NCBI RefSeq assembly: GCF_000686805.1
Contig: NZ_JMLP01000017.1
Location: 100,273-164,272 of the forward strand
Reading direction: 5' to 3'
Source of the DNA: Bacillus sp. UNC41MFS5
GTDB taxonomy: Bacteria > Bacillota > Bacilli > Bacillales_B > DSM-18226
Length of the DNA stretch: 64,000 nt
The notes beneath the pieces are model-generated. The model had not been told where the DNA came from and did not search any database. It saw only the letters and a list, made by a program, of their open reading frames with translations. Numbering within the stretch: the stretch's first letter is position 1; the number at the start of each line of letters is the position of its first letter. The translations under genes and the position numbers were made by a program. Below, one piece after another: positions 32,820 to 41,799 of this stretch.

Positions 32820-35792
32820 GTGAATGAAAAAGTGAAAGTTCTTATTAATGGAACAGCACATGAGGTAGAAAAAGGAACTCGTATTTTAGATTATTTACTA
32901 CAACAGGAAATGGAGCATCCGCACATATGCTATTCTGAAGTTTTAGGTCCGGTTCAGAGCTGTGATACGTGTATGTGTGAAGTGAATGGAAACATTATGC
33001 GCGCATGTTCCACAACGATTGAAGACGGTATGGTCATTTTGACCTCATCTGAGCTCGCAAAGGAAGCACAAGAGGAAGCAATGGACCGTATCCTAGAAAA
33101 CCATTTATTATACTGCACCGTTTGTGACAATAACAATGGCAATTGTCGTGTCCATAATACAGCAGAAATGATGGGGGTCGAACACCAAACACGCCCTCAT
33201 CGCTCTAAGGGCTATAAAGTAGATATGTCTCACCCGTTTTATCGGTACGATCCCGATCAATGTATCTTGTGCGGCCGCTGTGTTGAGACATGTCAAGATC
33301 TTCAAGTGAATGAAACGCTAACGATTGACTGGAAAAGCGGTCAGCCTCGTGTTTTATGGGACGGAGGAAAAAGTATTAATGAATCCTCCTGTGTATCCTG
33401 CGGTCAGTGTGTAACAGTTTGCCCTTGTAATGCCTTAATGGAAAAGTCCATGCTTGGAAATGCTGGATTTATGACAAGCATTTCAGATGACTTGCTTACA
33501 CCAATGATTGATATTGTCAAAGCAGTAGAGCCTGATTATCAAACAATCATGGCAGTTTCAGAAGTAGAAGCAGCGATGAGGGAGACTCGCATTGAGAAAA
33601 CAAAAACCGTTTGTACATTCTGCGGCGTAGGCTGTTCATTTGAAGTTTGGACAAAAGATCGTGAAATTCTAAAAGTTGAACCATCTGAAAACGCCCCTGT
33701 AAACAGCGTTTCCACCTGTGTAAAAGGGAAATTTGGATGGGATTATGTAAATTCCGAAGAACGGATTACGACACCTTTAATTCGTCAAGGTGATGTGTTT
33801 GTTGAAGCAAGTTGGGATGAGGCTCTTTCTCTCGTTGCGAAGAAACTCGGCGGTATGAAAGAAACGTACGGCAGCGATGCCATCGGTTTTATTTCCTCCT
33901 CCAAAATTACCAACGAGGAAAACTACCTAATCCAAAAGTTGGCTCGTCAAGTGTTAGGAACCAATAATGTGGACAACTGCTCTCGTTATTGCCAGTCACC
34001 TGCCTCATGGGGATTACAACAAACTGGGGGCATCGGCGGCGACACTGGAACAATTAAAGATATAGCGGGTGCGGGTCTTGTCATCCTAGTTGGCTGTGCC
34101 CCTGCAGAAGGACATCCAGTACTTGCGACACGTATCAAACGTGCGCAAAAACTTCACGGCCAAAAATTAATGACCGTTGACGTGCGCAGACATGAAATGG
34201 GTGACCGTGCAGACTTGTTCGTTCGACCAAAACAAGGAACAGACTATGTATGGCTTTCCGCTATTACGAAGTATATCATTGACCAAGGCTGGCATGATGT
34301 GAAATTTATCACAGAACATGTCAATCATTTTGATGAATTTTTCAAAATGATTGAACCTTATAGTCTTGAAGAGGCAGAAAAGGTTACGGGTATCTATAAA
34401 GAAACATTAATACAAATGGCGAAAATGATTCGTGAGGCGGATGGGACAGTGATTTGCTGGGGTATGGGTGTAACGCAAAATATCGCGGGTTCACATACAT
34501 CAGTTGCCATTGCCAACCTGCTTCTTGCTACAGGAAACATGTTGCGTCCAAACGCAGGTGCGTACCCGTTACGTGGACATAATAACGTACAAGGTGCGGC
34601 TGACATGGGAACGATGCCAAATATCTTCCCTGGGTATCAATCGGTAACAGATGACCAAGTCCGCACAAAATTCGAGAAAGCGTATGGGGTAGATCTTCCT
34701 GCAACACCTGGAATTGACAATATTCAAATGCTCGAAGCGATTGATAAAGGCAAGATGAAGGCGATGTTCATCGCTGGTGAGGATATGGCATGGGTAGATG
34801 CTGATTCGAATCATACGCAGGCAATGCTCGCTAAGTTAGATTTCCTTGTCGTACAAGAAATCTTTTTATCAACAACAGCCCAATTCGCAGATGTTATATT
34901 GCCAGGTGCACCTTCTCTTGAAAAAGATGGAACATTTACAAATACGGAACGTCGCGTACAGCGCTTGTATCAAGCATTAGAGCCTCTAGGGAATAGCAAA
35001 CCAGACTGGTGGATTCTTACACAGCTAGCGAAACATATGGGCTTTGATTGGAATTATACTCATCCTAGTGAGATTTTTGCAGAAATGGCAAGCTTAACAC
35101 CTTTCTTCAGCCAATGTAATTACAATGTTCTAGAAGGGTGGAACAGCTTCCACTGGGGTTCTCCTAATGGAACGAACACACCGCTTCTTTACCAAGACGG
35201 CTTTCATTTTCCAGATAAAAAAGCGCGGTTCGGTTTGTTTGATTATGTGCCGCCAATGGAGTTCCCGCAAGAATTCGATCTATCATTAAATAACGGACGT
35301 CTGTTGGAGCACTTCCATGAAGGAAACTTAACGCAGAAATCAGAAGGACTTAACTATAAATTCCCGAAAGTTTTCGTTGAGGTATCCCCTGAACTTGCAG
35401 AAGAGCGCGGTGTAAAGGATGGTTCACTTGTACGTCTTGTATCTCCATATGGGGCGATTCGCCTGCCAGTTCTGGTGACAGACCGTATGACAGGAAAAAC
35501 GGTCTATGTGCCAATGCATTCCTCCAGTCACGAGAGTGCGGTTAACCTGCTTACAGGAGGGGCTGTAGATGTGGTGACACGTACACCAGCATACAAACAA
35601 GTGAAAGTGCGGATGGAAGTCCTTGAACTTAACGGAGAAAATCCGCTTCCAAGGTACAATCCACGTAATGCGACCCGTACACCACAAATGGGCCTTGAAA
35701 TTTACCGTAAGTGGGAACGCGGTGATTATGTTCCGATTGCAAGTGTGAACGAGCATATTAACCCTGGTTTCTTTGACAGGAGGAATGCGTAA
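32820..35792 (+). CDS. fdhF: Molybdenum formate dehydrogenase, catalytic subunit (FdhF/YrhE)
   Basis: 990 aa oxidising formate to CO2. Order: 2Fe-2S ferredoxin domain with Cys in SCDTCMCEVNG; a His-Cys cluster segment; two 4Fe-4S sites (CILCGRCVETC, CVSCGQCVTVC); then the molybdopterin oxidoreductase domain with CTFCGVGC at its start and the molybdopterin-binding C-terminal beta-barrel. The metal ligand is Cys in SRYCQSPAS, at the place of Sec in E. coli FdhH. GTG 32820 follows AAGGAGG. Cytoplasmic; no Tat signal. Confidence 0.94.
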   Translation: MNEKVKVLINGTAHEVEKGTRILDYLLQQEMEHPHICYSEVLGPVQSCDTCMCEVNGNIMRACSTTIEDGMVILTSSELAKEAQEEAMDRILENHLLYCTVCDNNNGNCRVHNTAEMMGVEHQTRPHRSKGYKVDMSHPFYRYDPDQCILCGRCVETCQDLQVNETLTIDWKSGQPRVLWDGGKSINESSCVSCGQCVTVCPCNALMEKSMLGNAGFMTSISDDLLTPMIDIVKAVEPDYQTIMAVSEVEAAMRETRIEKTKTVCTFCGVGCSFEVWTKDREILKVEPSENAPVNSVSTCVKGKFGWDYVNSEERITTPLIRQGDVFVEASWDEALSLVAKKLGGMKETYGSDAIGFISSSKITNEENYLIQKLARQVLGTNNVDNCSRYCQSPASWGLQQTGGIGGDTGTIKDIAGAGLVILVGCAPAEGHPVLATRIKRAQKLHGQKLMTVDVRRHEMGDRADLFVRPKQGTDYVWLSAITKYIIDQGWHDVKFITEHVNHFDEFFKMIEPYSLEEAEKVTGIYKETLIQMAKMIREADGTVICWGMGVTQNIAGSHTSVAIANLLLATGNMLRPNAGAYPLRGHNNVQGAADMGTMPNIFPGYQSVTDDQVRTKFEKAYGVDLPATPGIDNIQMLEAIDKGKMKAMFIAGEDMAWVDADSNHTQAMLAKLDFLVVQEIFLSTTAQFADVILPGAPSLEKDGTFTNTERRVQRLYQALEPLGNSKPDWWILTQLAKHMGFDWNYTHPSEIFAEMASLTPFFSQCNYNVLEGWNSFHWGSPNGTNTPLLYQDGFHFPDKKARFGLFDYVPPMEFPQEFDLSLNNGRLLEHFHEGNLTQKSEGLNYKFPKVFVEVSPELAEERGVKDGSLVRLVSPYGAIRLPVLVTDRMTGKTVYVPMHSSSHESAVNLLTGGAVDVVTRTPAYKQVKVRMEVLELNGENPLPRYNPRNATRTPQMGLEIYRKWERGDYVPIASVNEHINPGFFDRRNA

Positions 35793-36271
35793 TGGCAAAA
35801 CCAATTCATGTCATTCAAAAGACAGAGTTAACAGAAGAACAAATGAAAATGCAATCCTTGGAGAACTTGATATCCGGGGTTGCAGACAATAAAGATTCAC
35901 TGCTTGAAACATTGGAATTGCTGCAGGAATTGCATAATAGCGGGATTATGGATACGTTAGGCAGTCTTCTAAAAGCGAAAGAGAGCGCAGCAAAAATCGC
36001 CGTCGGTCAACTTACGCGAAAACCTGTGACAAACATGATCAATAATGCGATGGCTGCAGGAGGAATTCTAACTGAACTAGATCCGGAAACAACAAGCAAG
36101 CTCGCAAAAAGCTTGACCACTGGATTGCAAAAGGCCGAGCAGGGATTAAAAGCCGATACTAAGCTTGGGCTCTTTGACTTAATGAAGGCCCTAAAGGATC
36201 CTGATATCAATCGTGCGCTAGGATTTGGATTTAATCTGTTAAAAGGGATTGGCGAAGGCTTAAAAGAGTAA
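35792..36271 (+). CDS. DUF1641 family protein (YrhD-like)
   Basis: 159 aa helical protein. Pattern NLISGVADNKDSLLETLELL, LHNSGIMDTLGSLLKAKES and GLFDLMKALKDPDINRALGF is typical of DUF1641. Members are found next to formate dehydrogenase and may act in its assembly or electron transfer. Its ATG overlaps the fdhF stop (TAATG), showing co-translation. Confidence 0.88.
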   Translation: MAKPIHVIQKTELTEEQMKMQSLENLISGVADNKDSLLETLELLQELHNSGIMDTLGSLLKAKESAAKIAVGQLTRKPVTNMINNAMAAGGILTELDPETTSKLAKSLTTGLQKAEQGLKADTKLGLFDLMKALKDPDINRALGFGFNLLKGIGEGLKE

Positions 36272-36297
36272 CATAAAATACAAAACCCAAAAACCAA

Positions 36298-36335
36298 AAA
36301 CCCATTCGTTTACAGGGAAGAATGGGTTTCCTCTT
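36298..36335 (+). terminator. Intrinsic terminator
   Basis: AAACCCATTC (36298-36307) pairs with GAATGGGTTT (36320-36329), followed by CCTCTTTT. Confidence 0.72.
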
Positions 36336-36375
36336 TTGCAATTAAACCAACCAATAAAGACGAGGAGGGACGTCA

Positions 36376-36732
36376 ATGACAAAGAATCTGGAACATCAAT
36401 TTAGTATGCTTGTTCGTGAAATTAGAAAAGAATATGTGGGAAATGGACCAAAGGAAATCACCACCAAATTTATTGGTTCCTGGGCGATCAGTGAAATGAA
36501 GGGGAACCTTACAAATGTAGAAAAGTTCATGATTCATTCAGAACAAGGCGAACAGATGGTACATGAAACGAGATCAAGATTTGTAAAGGAAATCTATAAA
36601 AAGACTGAAGTACTTTTAAGGTTTGAAACTTTGATGGGGGCAAGGGTCTTAAGGCTATTTTCCGATATTAATATTGATGAAGACATTGCCATGACTATTT
36701 TCGTATTTGACCAGCCTATAGAGAGCAAGTAG
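36376..36732 (+). CDS. DUF2294 family protein (YrhF-like)
   Basis: 118 aa. DUF2294 pattern: LVREIRKEYVGNGPKEITTK, then EKFMIHSEQGEQMVHETRS and VFDQPIE near the end. The family neighbours formate dehydrogenase in Bacillus (yrhF). Function unknown. GAGGAGG precedes ATG 36376. It is separated from DUF1641 by a terminator but probably transcribed with fdhD, whose gene begins 15 bases later. Confidence 0.82.
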   Translation: MTKNLEHQFSMLVREIRKEYVGNGPKEITTKFIGSWAISEMKGNLTNVEKFMIHSEQGEQMVHETRSRFVKEIYKKTEVLLRFETLMGARVLRLFSDINIDEDIAMTIFVFDQPIESK

Positions 36733-36747
36733 CTAGGAGTGAGAAGT

Positions 36748-37563
36748 ATGGATCAGCCAATGAAAATGGAAAGCAATGTATGGCGATATGAGGAAGGGAC
36801 CATACACAAAATAACAGATACAATCGTAACGGAATATCCCATCACAATTGTATTAAACGAGCAGGAATTCGCCACACTTGTTTGCAGCCCTGAGCATATA
36901 GAAGAGTTAGTCATTGGCTTTTTGGCATCGGAAGGGATCATCAGCAATTATAAAGAAATTAAAGAGCTTACCATCATAGAAGCAACAGGCCGAGCGATTG
37001 TGAATACGCATAAGGTCAACAAACTGAACGAGTTGTTCCATTCCAAAAGAGTTGTAACATCGTGCTGTGGGAAAAACCGGCAAAGCTTTTATTTCTATAA
37101 TGATGCGCGAACAGTTAAACCACTTGAAAACGTTGATGTAACGGTGTCCATAGACCAATGCTTTCAATTGATGCGACTTATGCAGGAGTCGTCCGTGATC
37201 TTCCAGGATACAGGCGGCGTACACAATGCAGCCCTCTGTGACAGGAACAGCATCATCGTAGACAGAACGGACATAGGACGACACAATGCACTGGATAAAA
37301 TTTATGGTCATTGCTTGCAGAATTCTATATCCCTTTCAGACAAAATTATCGTGTTTAGTGGTCGTATATCCTCAGAGGTATTACTAAAAGTAGCCAAAAT
37401 AGGATGTGGCATAGTTCTGTCAAAGTCTGCACCAACCGAATTGGCCCTCAGGCTGGCAGAAGAACTTCATATTACGACCGTTGGTTTTCTCCGCAATCAT
37501 TCTTTAAATATCTATACAAGACCCAAACGTATTGAGATACAGGGTGTACAATCAGTTACGTAA
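36748..37563 (+). CDS. fdhD: Formate dehydrogenase sulfurtransferase FdhD
   Basis: 271 aa. FdhD passes sulfur from a cysteine desulfurase to the molybdenum cofactor of formate dehydrogenase. Seen: VCSPEHIEELVIGFLASEG, the sulfur-carrying cysteines in VTSCCGK, DTGGVHNAALC and TDIGRHNALDKIYGHCL, all FdhD marks. The cysteine motif is CCG rather than a spaced CxxC. ATG 36748 follows AGGAGTG. It supports FdhF three genes upstream. Confidence 0.92.
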   Translation: MDQPMKMESNVWRYEEGTIHKITDTIVTEYPITIVLNEQEFATLVCSPEHIEELVIGFLASEGIISNYKEIKELTIIEATGRAIVNTHKVNKLNELFHSKRVVTSCCGKNRQSFYFYNDARTVKPLENVDVTVSIDQCFQLMRLMQESSVIFQDTGGVHNAALCDRNSIIVDRTDIGRHNALDKIYGHCLQNSISLSDKIIVFSGRISSEVLLKVAKIGCGIVLSKSAPTELALRLAEELHITTVGFLRNHSLNIYTRPKRIEIQGVQSVT

Positions 37564-37568
37564 AAATG

Positions 37569-37598
37569 TGCCGTTTCAGCCATTGAAGCGGCATTTTT
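37569..37598 (+). terminator. Terminator after fdhD
   Basis: TGCCGTTTCA (37569-37578) and TGAAGCGGCA (37584-37593) form a 10-bp stem with a 5-base loop, followed by six T's. Confidence 0.8.
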
Positions 37599-37778
37599 TA
37601 ATAAAATAATGATATTTTGCGTGAGGACTTGGCAAAACGTGCTAGAAGTAACCATAAAGATCTAATGATATAACCAGGACTTTTGAACTACCAAAATTTA
37701 CAGCTATTATCCATTTGGCAGACATGATATATTTCTCTTGTAAGTTCTTAACGGAACTGACGCGTAAGCTTTCCTTAC

Positions 37779-37869
37779 AGAGAAGTACTCAAGAGGCTGA
37801 AGAGGCGCCCCTGCTAAGGGTGTAGGTCGGGTAACCGGCGCGAGGGTTCAAATCCCTTCTTCTCTGCCA
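37779..37869 (+). tRNA. tRNA-Ser (GCU)
   Basis: 91-base class II tRNA with long variable arm. Acceptor AGAGAAG pairs with CTTCTCT, discriminator G and encoded CCA (37867-37869). The anticodon loop CTGCTAA gives GCT. T-arm GAGGG-TTCAAAT-CCCTT. Confidence 0.93.
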
Positions 37870-37878
37870 TTATATTTT

Positions 37879-38238
37879 GGGAATGTCTTGGTATCGACAG
37901 GGATAGTTTGAGCTTATATGGCGAGTCGAGGGTTTCGTCCTCGTTAAAACGATAAAGCCTAATAACTGGCAAACAAAACAACAACTTCGCTTTCGCTGCC
38001 TAAAAACAGACGTTAGCGGTTCCTCCCTCCATCGTCCATGTGGTAGGGTAAGGGACTCATTATTAGTGGACTACGCCGAATTCCACCGTCTGAGGATGAA
38101 GGAAGAGACGAACCAGACTAGCTGCTTCAACGCCTATCAGTAGGCTAAAGAAGTAAGTGAAATGAATTCTACTGACTATACTCGTAGAAGTATAAGTGCC
38201 AATTTCTTTGCACACGGGTTCAACTCCCGTCATTTCCA
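37879..38238 (+). ncRNA. ssrA: Transfer-messenger RNA (tmRNA)
   Basis: The 5' end GGGAATG pairs with CATTTCC (38231-38237) to form the tRNA-like acceptor, and CGGGTTCAACTCCCG is the T-arm. The tag frame starts at GGC 37968 and ends at TAA 38001-38003, encoding GKQNNNFAFAA after the charged Ala. No CCA is encoded. Pseudoknot-rich sequence lies between. It rescues stalled ribosomes with SmpB, which is not in the window. Confidence 0.96.
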
Positions 38239-38302
38239 CTAAAACCAAAAACCATATCTGGCACCAAAAATTTTTTGCAAAATCAAAATAACCTACCATT
38301 TT

Positions 38303-38374
38303 TCCGCAGTAGCTCAGTGGTAGAGCTATCGGCTGTTAACCGATCGGTCGTAGGTTCGAGTCCTACCTGCGGAG
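38303..38374 (+). tRNA. tRNA-Asn (GUU)
   Basis: Acceptor TCCGCAG (38303-38309) pairs with CTGCGGA (38367-38373), discriminator G. The anticodon loop gives GTT. T-arm GTAGG-TTCGAGT-CCTAC. CCA is not encoded. It is followed two bases later by an SRP-like RNA. Confidence 0.94.
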
Positions 38375-38377
38375 TTA

Positions 38378-38455
38378 TAGTCCAACAAAGACGCTAGGAA
38401 ACTGGTCAGGGCGGGAACGCAGCAGCCATAACTAGTGAAATTGTGTGGGCTATTA
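38378..38455 (+). ncRNA. Compact SRP-like RNA (domain IV type)
   Basis: The core GGTCAGG (38404-38410), stem GCG, tetraloop GGAA, stem CGC, AGCAGCC (38421-38427) is the universal SRP helix 8 with its symmetric CAGG/AGCA loop, where Ffh binds. CGCTAG and CTAGTG form a second stem and TAGTCC with GGGCTA an outer one, so the whole is under 90 bases and has no Alu domain. In Bacillus the usual SRP RNA is longer and lies near dnaX, so this may be a second, minimal copy. Confidence 0.75.
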
Positions 38456-38489
38456 CATAGGACGAACCAAAAACGATAAAAAACACCTT

Positions 38490-38525
38490 AAAATTCACAT
38501 CCAATTATCGGATGTGAATTTTTAT
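38490..38525 (+). terminator. Terminator after the RNA gene cluster
   Basis: AAAATTCACATCC (38490-38502) pairs with GGATGTGAATTTT (38510-38522) with a 7-base loop; T's follow on both strands, so it can also serve the convergent minus-strand gene. Confidence 0.82.
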
Positions 38526-38569
38526 ACTACTAATAATTTTATTTACTTGCGTACTTGTACTTTTCCAGG

Positions 38570-39637
38570 TTACTCTATTTTTACTTTTATACAATCAATC
38601 GCGTTATAACCATATCCCTTCCTGTTCCACATTGGATCCAATGGTTGAATATTGCCTAGAGAATCAGTTGCCTTTGATTTTATCGTGTATTCTCCTTTTT
38701 TAAGAGCATCCCATTTATATTTCCACCGAACCCAAGAATATTTCTCGGATGATGAAGTCAATTGGCATGTATTCCATGTTTGACCTTCATCCAAACTAAT
38801 TTCCACATGGGTTATTTGGCCTTTTCCTGTCCATGCGATCCCATAAATTTCATATATCCCTGTAGGCATTAGTTGCATATTTAGTGGGTATTGTATGGTT
38901 GAGTTAACATTGATAGAAGTGACCGGGGTTTTTCTATTATCGTTTTCTTTGTTCGGATAGTAAACGTAATCAATAGTTTGAAATGGACCTTTAAAATGAT
39001 TATCAATCACACTAATTTTTTTTATCCATTTTATCGATGCCATGCCGTACCATCCAGGGACAATTAATCTCAGAGGGTATCCATGTTTGAAGGGGATAGG
39101 GTGATTATTATATTCATAAGCAATAATGGTATCTGGATCAAGGGCTTTTTCAATGGGTAAACTCCTTGAAAAATTGAAAAGCTGGTTAGAATCAGGTCTT
39201 TCTCCATAGTCATAACCCTCAAATACAATTTCTTTGGCAGTATCAAGCAATCCAGTATACTGCAATAAGAATCTTAAAGATACACCTTTCCAAATCCCTT
39301 GACTTATCGCACCTTTACCCCATTGCTCTCCAAACACTTTTGGTTTAAACAACTCTCGCTTATTACCTGAACATTCTAATACAAGTTTTATCGTTTTTGA
39401 TGGAAATGAGTAAATTTCCTGTAAAGAAAAGACTTTTGGGGTGTACACTAATCCATCGATAGGAAGAAAATAGAAGGATGTTGCAAATTTGGGGTAAGGA
39501 AAATGGTTTCTTCTATAAAAGAGTTTTTCATTTACAATATCAAAATGATAAAAATGTATGGGTGTTTCCTGATTTTCAGGAACTAATTTCTTGGTAATCA
39601 GATTGCGGCTAACTTTGTGTAGATGAGAATTTTGCAT
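38570..39637 (-). CDS. Sulfite oxidase-like molybdopterin oxidoreductase
   Basis: 355 aa. The N-terminal two thirds match the sulfite oxidase Moco-binding fold: the molybdenum-ligand Cys is in LVLECSGNKR, followed by GISQG-type, HGYPLRLIVPGWYGMASIKW. The C-terminal part is the Ig-like Mo-co dimerisation domain (VEISLDEGQTWN, VRWKYKWDA). There is no signal peptide and no heme domain, so it is probably cytoplasmic. AAGGAGG precedes ATG 39637. The electron donor is unknown. Confidence 0.87.
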   Translation of the reverse strand: MQNSHLHKVSRNLITKKLVPENQETPIHFYHFDIVNEKLFYRRNHFPYPKFATSFYFLPIDGLVYTPKVFSLQEIYSFPSKTIKLVLECSGNKRELFKPKVFGEQWGKGAISQGIWKGVSLRFLLQYTGLLDTAKEIVFEGYDYGERPDSNQLFNFSRSLPIEKALDPDTIIAYEYNNHPIPFKHGYPLRLIVPGWYGMASIKWIKKISVIDNHFKGPFQTIDYVYYPNKENDNRKTPVTSINVNSTIQYPLNMQLMPTGIYEIYGIAWTGKGQITHVEISLDEGQTWNTCQLTSSSEKYSWVRWKYKWDALKKGEYTIKSKATDSLGNIQPLDPMWNRKGYGYNAIDCIKVKIE

Positions 39638-40253
39638 ATAACTACCTCCTTAAAAATGGAGTTGCTACTTCATGATTATGTTGTTTATAAATTGTCATTC
39701 AAAATTTTTATTTTTTCTAGTGACTTGAATAAAGCACCATTTATTCCCCAGTGAGTTGGAATTTTAAAGGTGTATATGGCGTAGCACCCTCATTCTGAAA
39801 ATTTACACGTAACAAATTTCGATTTGTAAGTAAGCAATGAATATGTGAAAATAGCAAAAAACAATCATAAAATACTAGTAAATCTTCTTAAAGAAAGCAC
39901 AAAAGTACTTGTTAGATTAAATAGATAATAAATCATTAGTTATTTACACTTAAATAAGAAACTCACATGATTGAATGACTCACACCCCAAGATGAAAATG
40001 GATTTTAAATGCTTTAACTTTTCGATCGAGCGATAGATATAGATTTTTTTTGCAACCGGGCGGGTTTATCACGAAAAAGCCTAATTTCTCAATTTTAATG
40101 CTGAGAATTTGGGCTATTTATTTTAGAATTTCCTTAGCGTTATATAGCCGCATTTTCCTGACGCTCCCCCCGTAAGTAGTGGATATCGGCTTTTTTCTCC
40201 CAAATGAAAGGGGAGTAGCAGTGTTAATGGGTAAAGTTACTATTGCATTATTT
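39638..40253. other. Gene-free stretch with one hairpin
   Basis: About 615 bases without a supported gene. A hairpin at 40078-40115 (AGCCTAATTTCTCA with TGAGAATTTGGGCT, one mismatch) followed by ATTTATTTT looks like an orphan terminator. The later GC-rich part (40139-40200) has no open frame and may be the edge of a lost element. Confidence 0.45.
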
Positions 40254-40282
40254 TTGACAAATCGGTTCAATGTGAGTAAATT
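40254..40282 (+). promoter_or_regulatory. Promoter of the nitroreductase gene
   Basis: TTGACA (40254-40259) and TAAATT (40277-40282) with a 17-base spacer, about 145 bases before the start codon. Confidence 0.55.
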
Positions 40283-40426
40283 AACTTAGTAAGATGCAAA
40301 CCATAGTGTAGAAGTATCTTTTATCACATAATCATGATAGGGTTAAAAACTCTTACTATATAAGAATTTTTCTTAAAATGTTCGAAGTAGAGATGAAGTA
40401 AACTATCATTACTAGGAGGAATTATT

Positions 40427-41089
40427 ATGTCAAACTCTCAAACTATGGATAGGCTCGAACAGCAAATGTTCTCAGATGTTATTCGGGAACGTCGATCTGT
40501 TCGTACATTTGATCCAACAGTGCAGATTTCACGCGAAGAAATGACCGAAATGCTGGAGCTAGCAACGTTGGCTCCTTCGTCTTCGAACCTGCAGCCATGG
40601 CGGTTTCTAGTCATCGATAAACCGGAGTTGAAGAAAAAGCTATTGCCAATCGCGTTTAACCAACAACAAGTAGTCGAAGCTTCTGCCGTTATTGCTGTGC
40701 TTGGTGATGTGGAAAGCTACAAGAAAGCCGAAAAAATTTATGGACAGGCAGTGGAAGCAGGCTTTATGCCGGCTGATACGGCTAAATCATTCATCGAACG
40801 AACAGTTGGCATGTACTCAAACTTGCCGCCTGAAGTGGCTCGCCAAATCGTATATACGGATGGAGGCCTTATCTCGATGCAACTCATGCTTGTCGCCCGA
40901 TCCAAAGGGTACGACACTGTTCCGATGGGAGGGTACGATAAAGCGAAGTTCGTAGAAGCTTTCGGAATTTCCGAACAGTTTGTGCCGGTTATGCTCATTG
41001 CTATCGGGAAAGCAACAAAACCAGGACATCCTACTACACGTCTTCCTATTGAGGATGTAGCTTTCTTTAACGAATTGCCATCGGAATAA
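40427..41089 (+). CDS. Nitroreductase-family protein
   Basis: 220 aa FMN-dependent reductase. It has the FMN phosphate-binding RERRSVRTFDP near 20-30, LATLAPSSSNLQPWRF, and the late GMGGYDKAKFVEAFG-like stretch (VPMGGYDKAKF) with VMLIAIGKA. Members reduce nitroaromatics, quinones or flavins with NAD(P)H; the true substrate is open. AGGAGG precedes ATG 40427. Single-gene unit with its own promoter and terminator. Confidence 0.88.
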   Translation: MSNSQTMDRLEQQMFSDVIRERRSVRTFDPTVQISREEMTEMLELATLAPSSSNLQPWRFLVIDKPELKKKLLPIAFNQQQVVEASAVIAVLGDVESYKKAEKIYGQAVEAGFMPADTAKSFIERTVGMYSNLPPEVARQIVYTDGGLISMQLMLVARSKGYDTVPMGGYDKAKFVEAFGISEQFVPVMLIAIGKATKPGHPTTRLPIEDVAFFNELPSE

Positions 41090-41137
41090 TACAAAAGAAA
41101 CGAAGTATTGAAAATCAAATATAAAAAACTTTATTTT

Positions 41138-41165
41138 AACCCCCGTTCTTTCTAAGAACGGGGTT
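41138..41165 (+). terminator. Intrinsic terminator
   Basis: AACCCCCGTTCTT (41138-41150) pairs with AAGAACGGGGTT (41154-41165), one C bulged; ATTATG follows and ATTTTAA precedes, so it could act in either direction. Confidence 0.65.
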
Positions 41166-41267
41166 ATTATGTGTTGAGGTTTTAATATCAAAGTCTAGTA
41201 CAAACTTACACATTGACTTCCATTTGTGTTGAATTTTTTAGGCCAAATAGCCGAACAATAAGGTGCA

Positions 41268-41705
41268 TTAACATCCATTCACTAAATTAGAACATCCCGT
41301 TCTCATTAGGGAATCCTCTGGAATGCGTTGTCCTATATCCCACAATTCAACGGTTTGGTTATCTTGGAAACGAAAAATATGTACAACAGCTCCTCCAAGA
41401 CCCTCTGGATTCTGCCTAACATGAGAGTGAACCACAAGCGTATTTTTCGTATTTTTCTCTTGAATCGCAAGTTTGACCTCAAGGATTTTGTTGAGATATA
41501 AAGCTGCATTCTCTTCCATTTCGAGCATGAGCGATTCTGCATTGCCACGGAAATAGAGGTTGTGGTGACGAAAGTCAGAACTTATGTATGTCTGGTATGC
41601 TTCGCGAGCTTTCCCTGATGCGACGAGCAGTAGAAAGGACACTGCATTCTCTTTGAGTGAGTGGTTTGAAGTAATCAGTTGTTCCGTGCTCATTTTAAAC
41701 TGCAT
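41268..41705 (-). CDS. SnoaL-like / NTF2-fold protein
   Basis: 145 aa. Pattern NAVSFLLLVASGKAREAYQTYI, FRHHNLYFRGNAESL, VVHSHVRQNPEG and VHIFRFQDNQTVELWDIGQR is that of predicted SnoaL-like polyketide-cyclase folds. His residues in FRHHN could be catalytic. ATG 41705 and ATG 41693 are both possible; neither has a perfect ribosome site. Function unknown. Confidence 0.75.
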   Translation of the reverse strand: MQFKMSTEQLITSNHSLKENAVSFLLLVASGKAREAYQTYISSDFRHHNLYFRGNAESLMLEMEENAALYLNKILEVKLAIQEKNTKNTLVVHSHVRQNPEGLGGAVVHIFRFQDNQTVELWDIGQRIPEDSLMRTGCSNLVNGC

Positions 41706-41799
41706 TAAGTGGCAGATGCTCCTTTTTTATAAATGTGACAGGACGCTATTATGGTATAATATATTATAAGTTATTTTAGAAGAACAGGTGGCGATCATA

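Noticed and set aside
33960..34000. Selenocysteine formate dehydrogenase
   Set aside because: The catalytic position is a normal Cys codon (SRYCQSP), and no in-frame TGA occurs in the gene.
37779..38460. Genomic island integration site at the tmRNA/tRNA genes
   Set aside because: The accessory-rich region starts just after these genes, but no integrase and no repeat of the tmRNA or tRNA 3' end is seen in the window.
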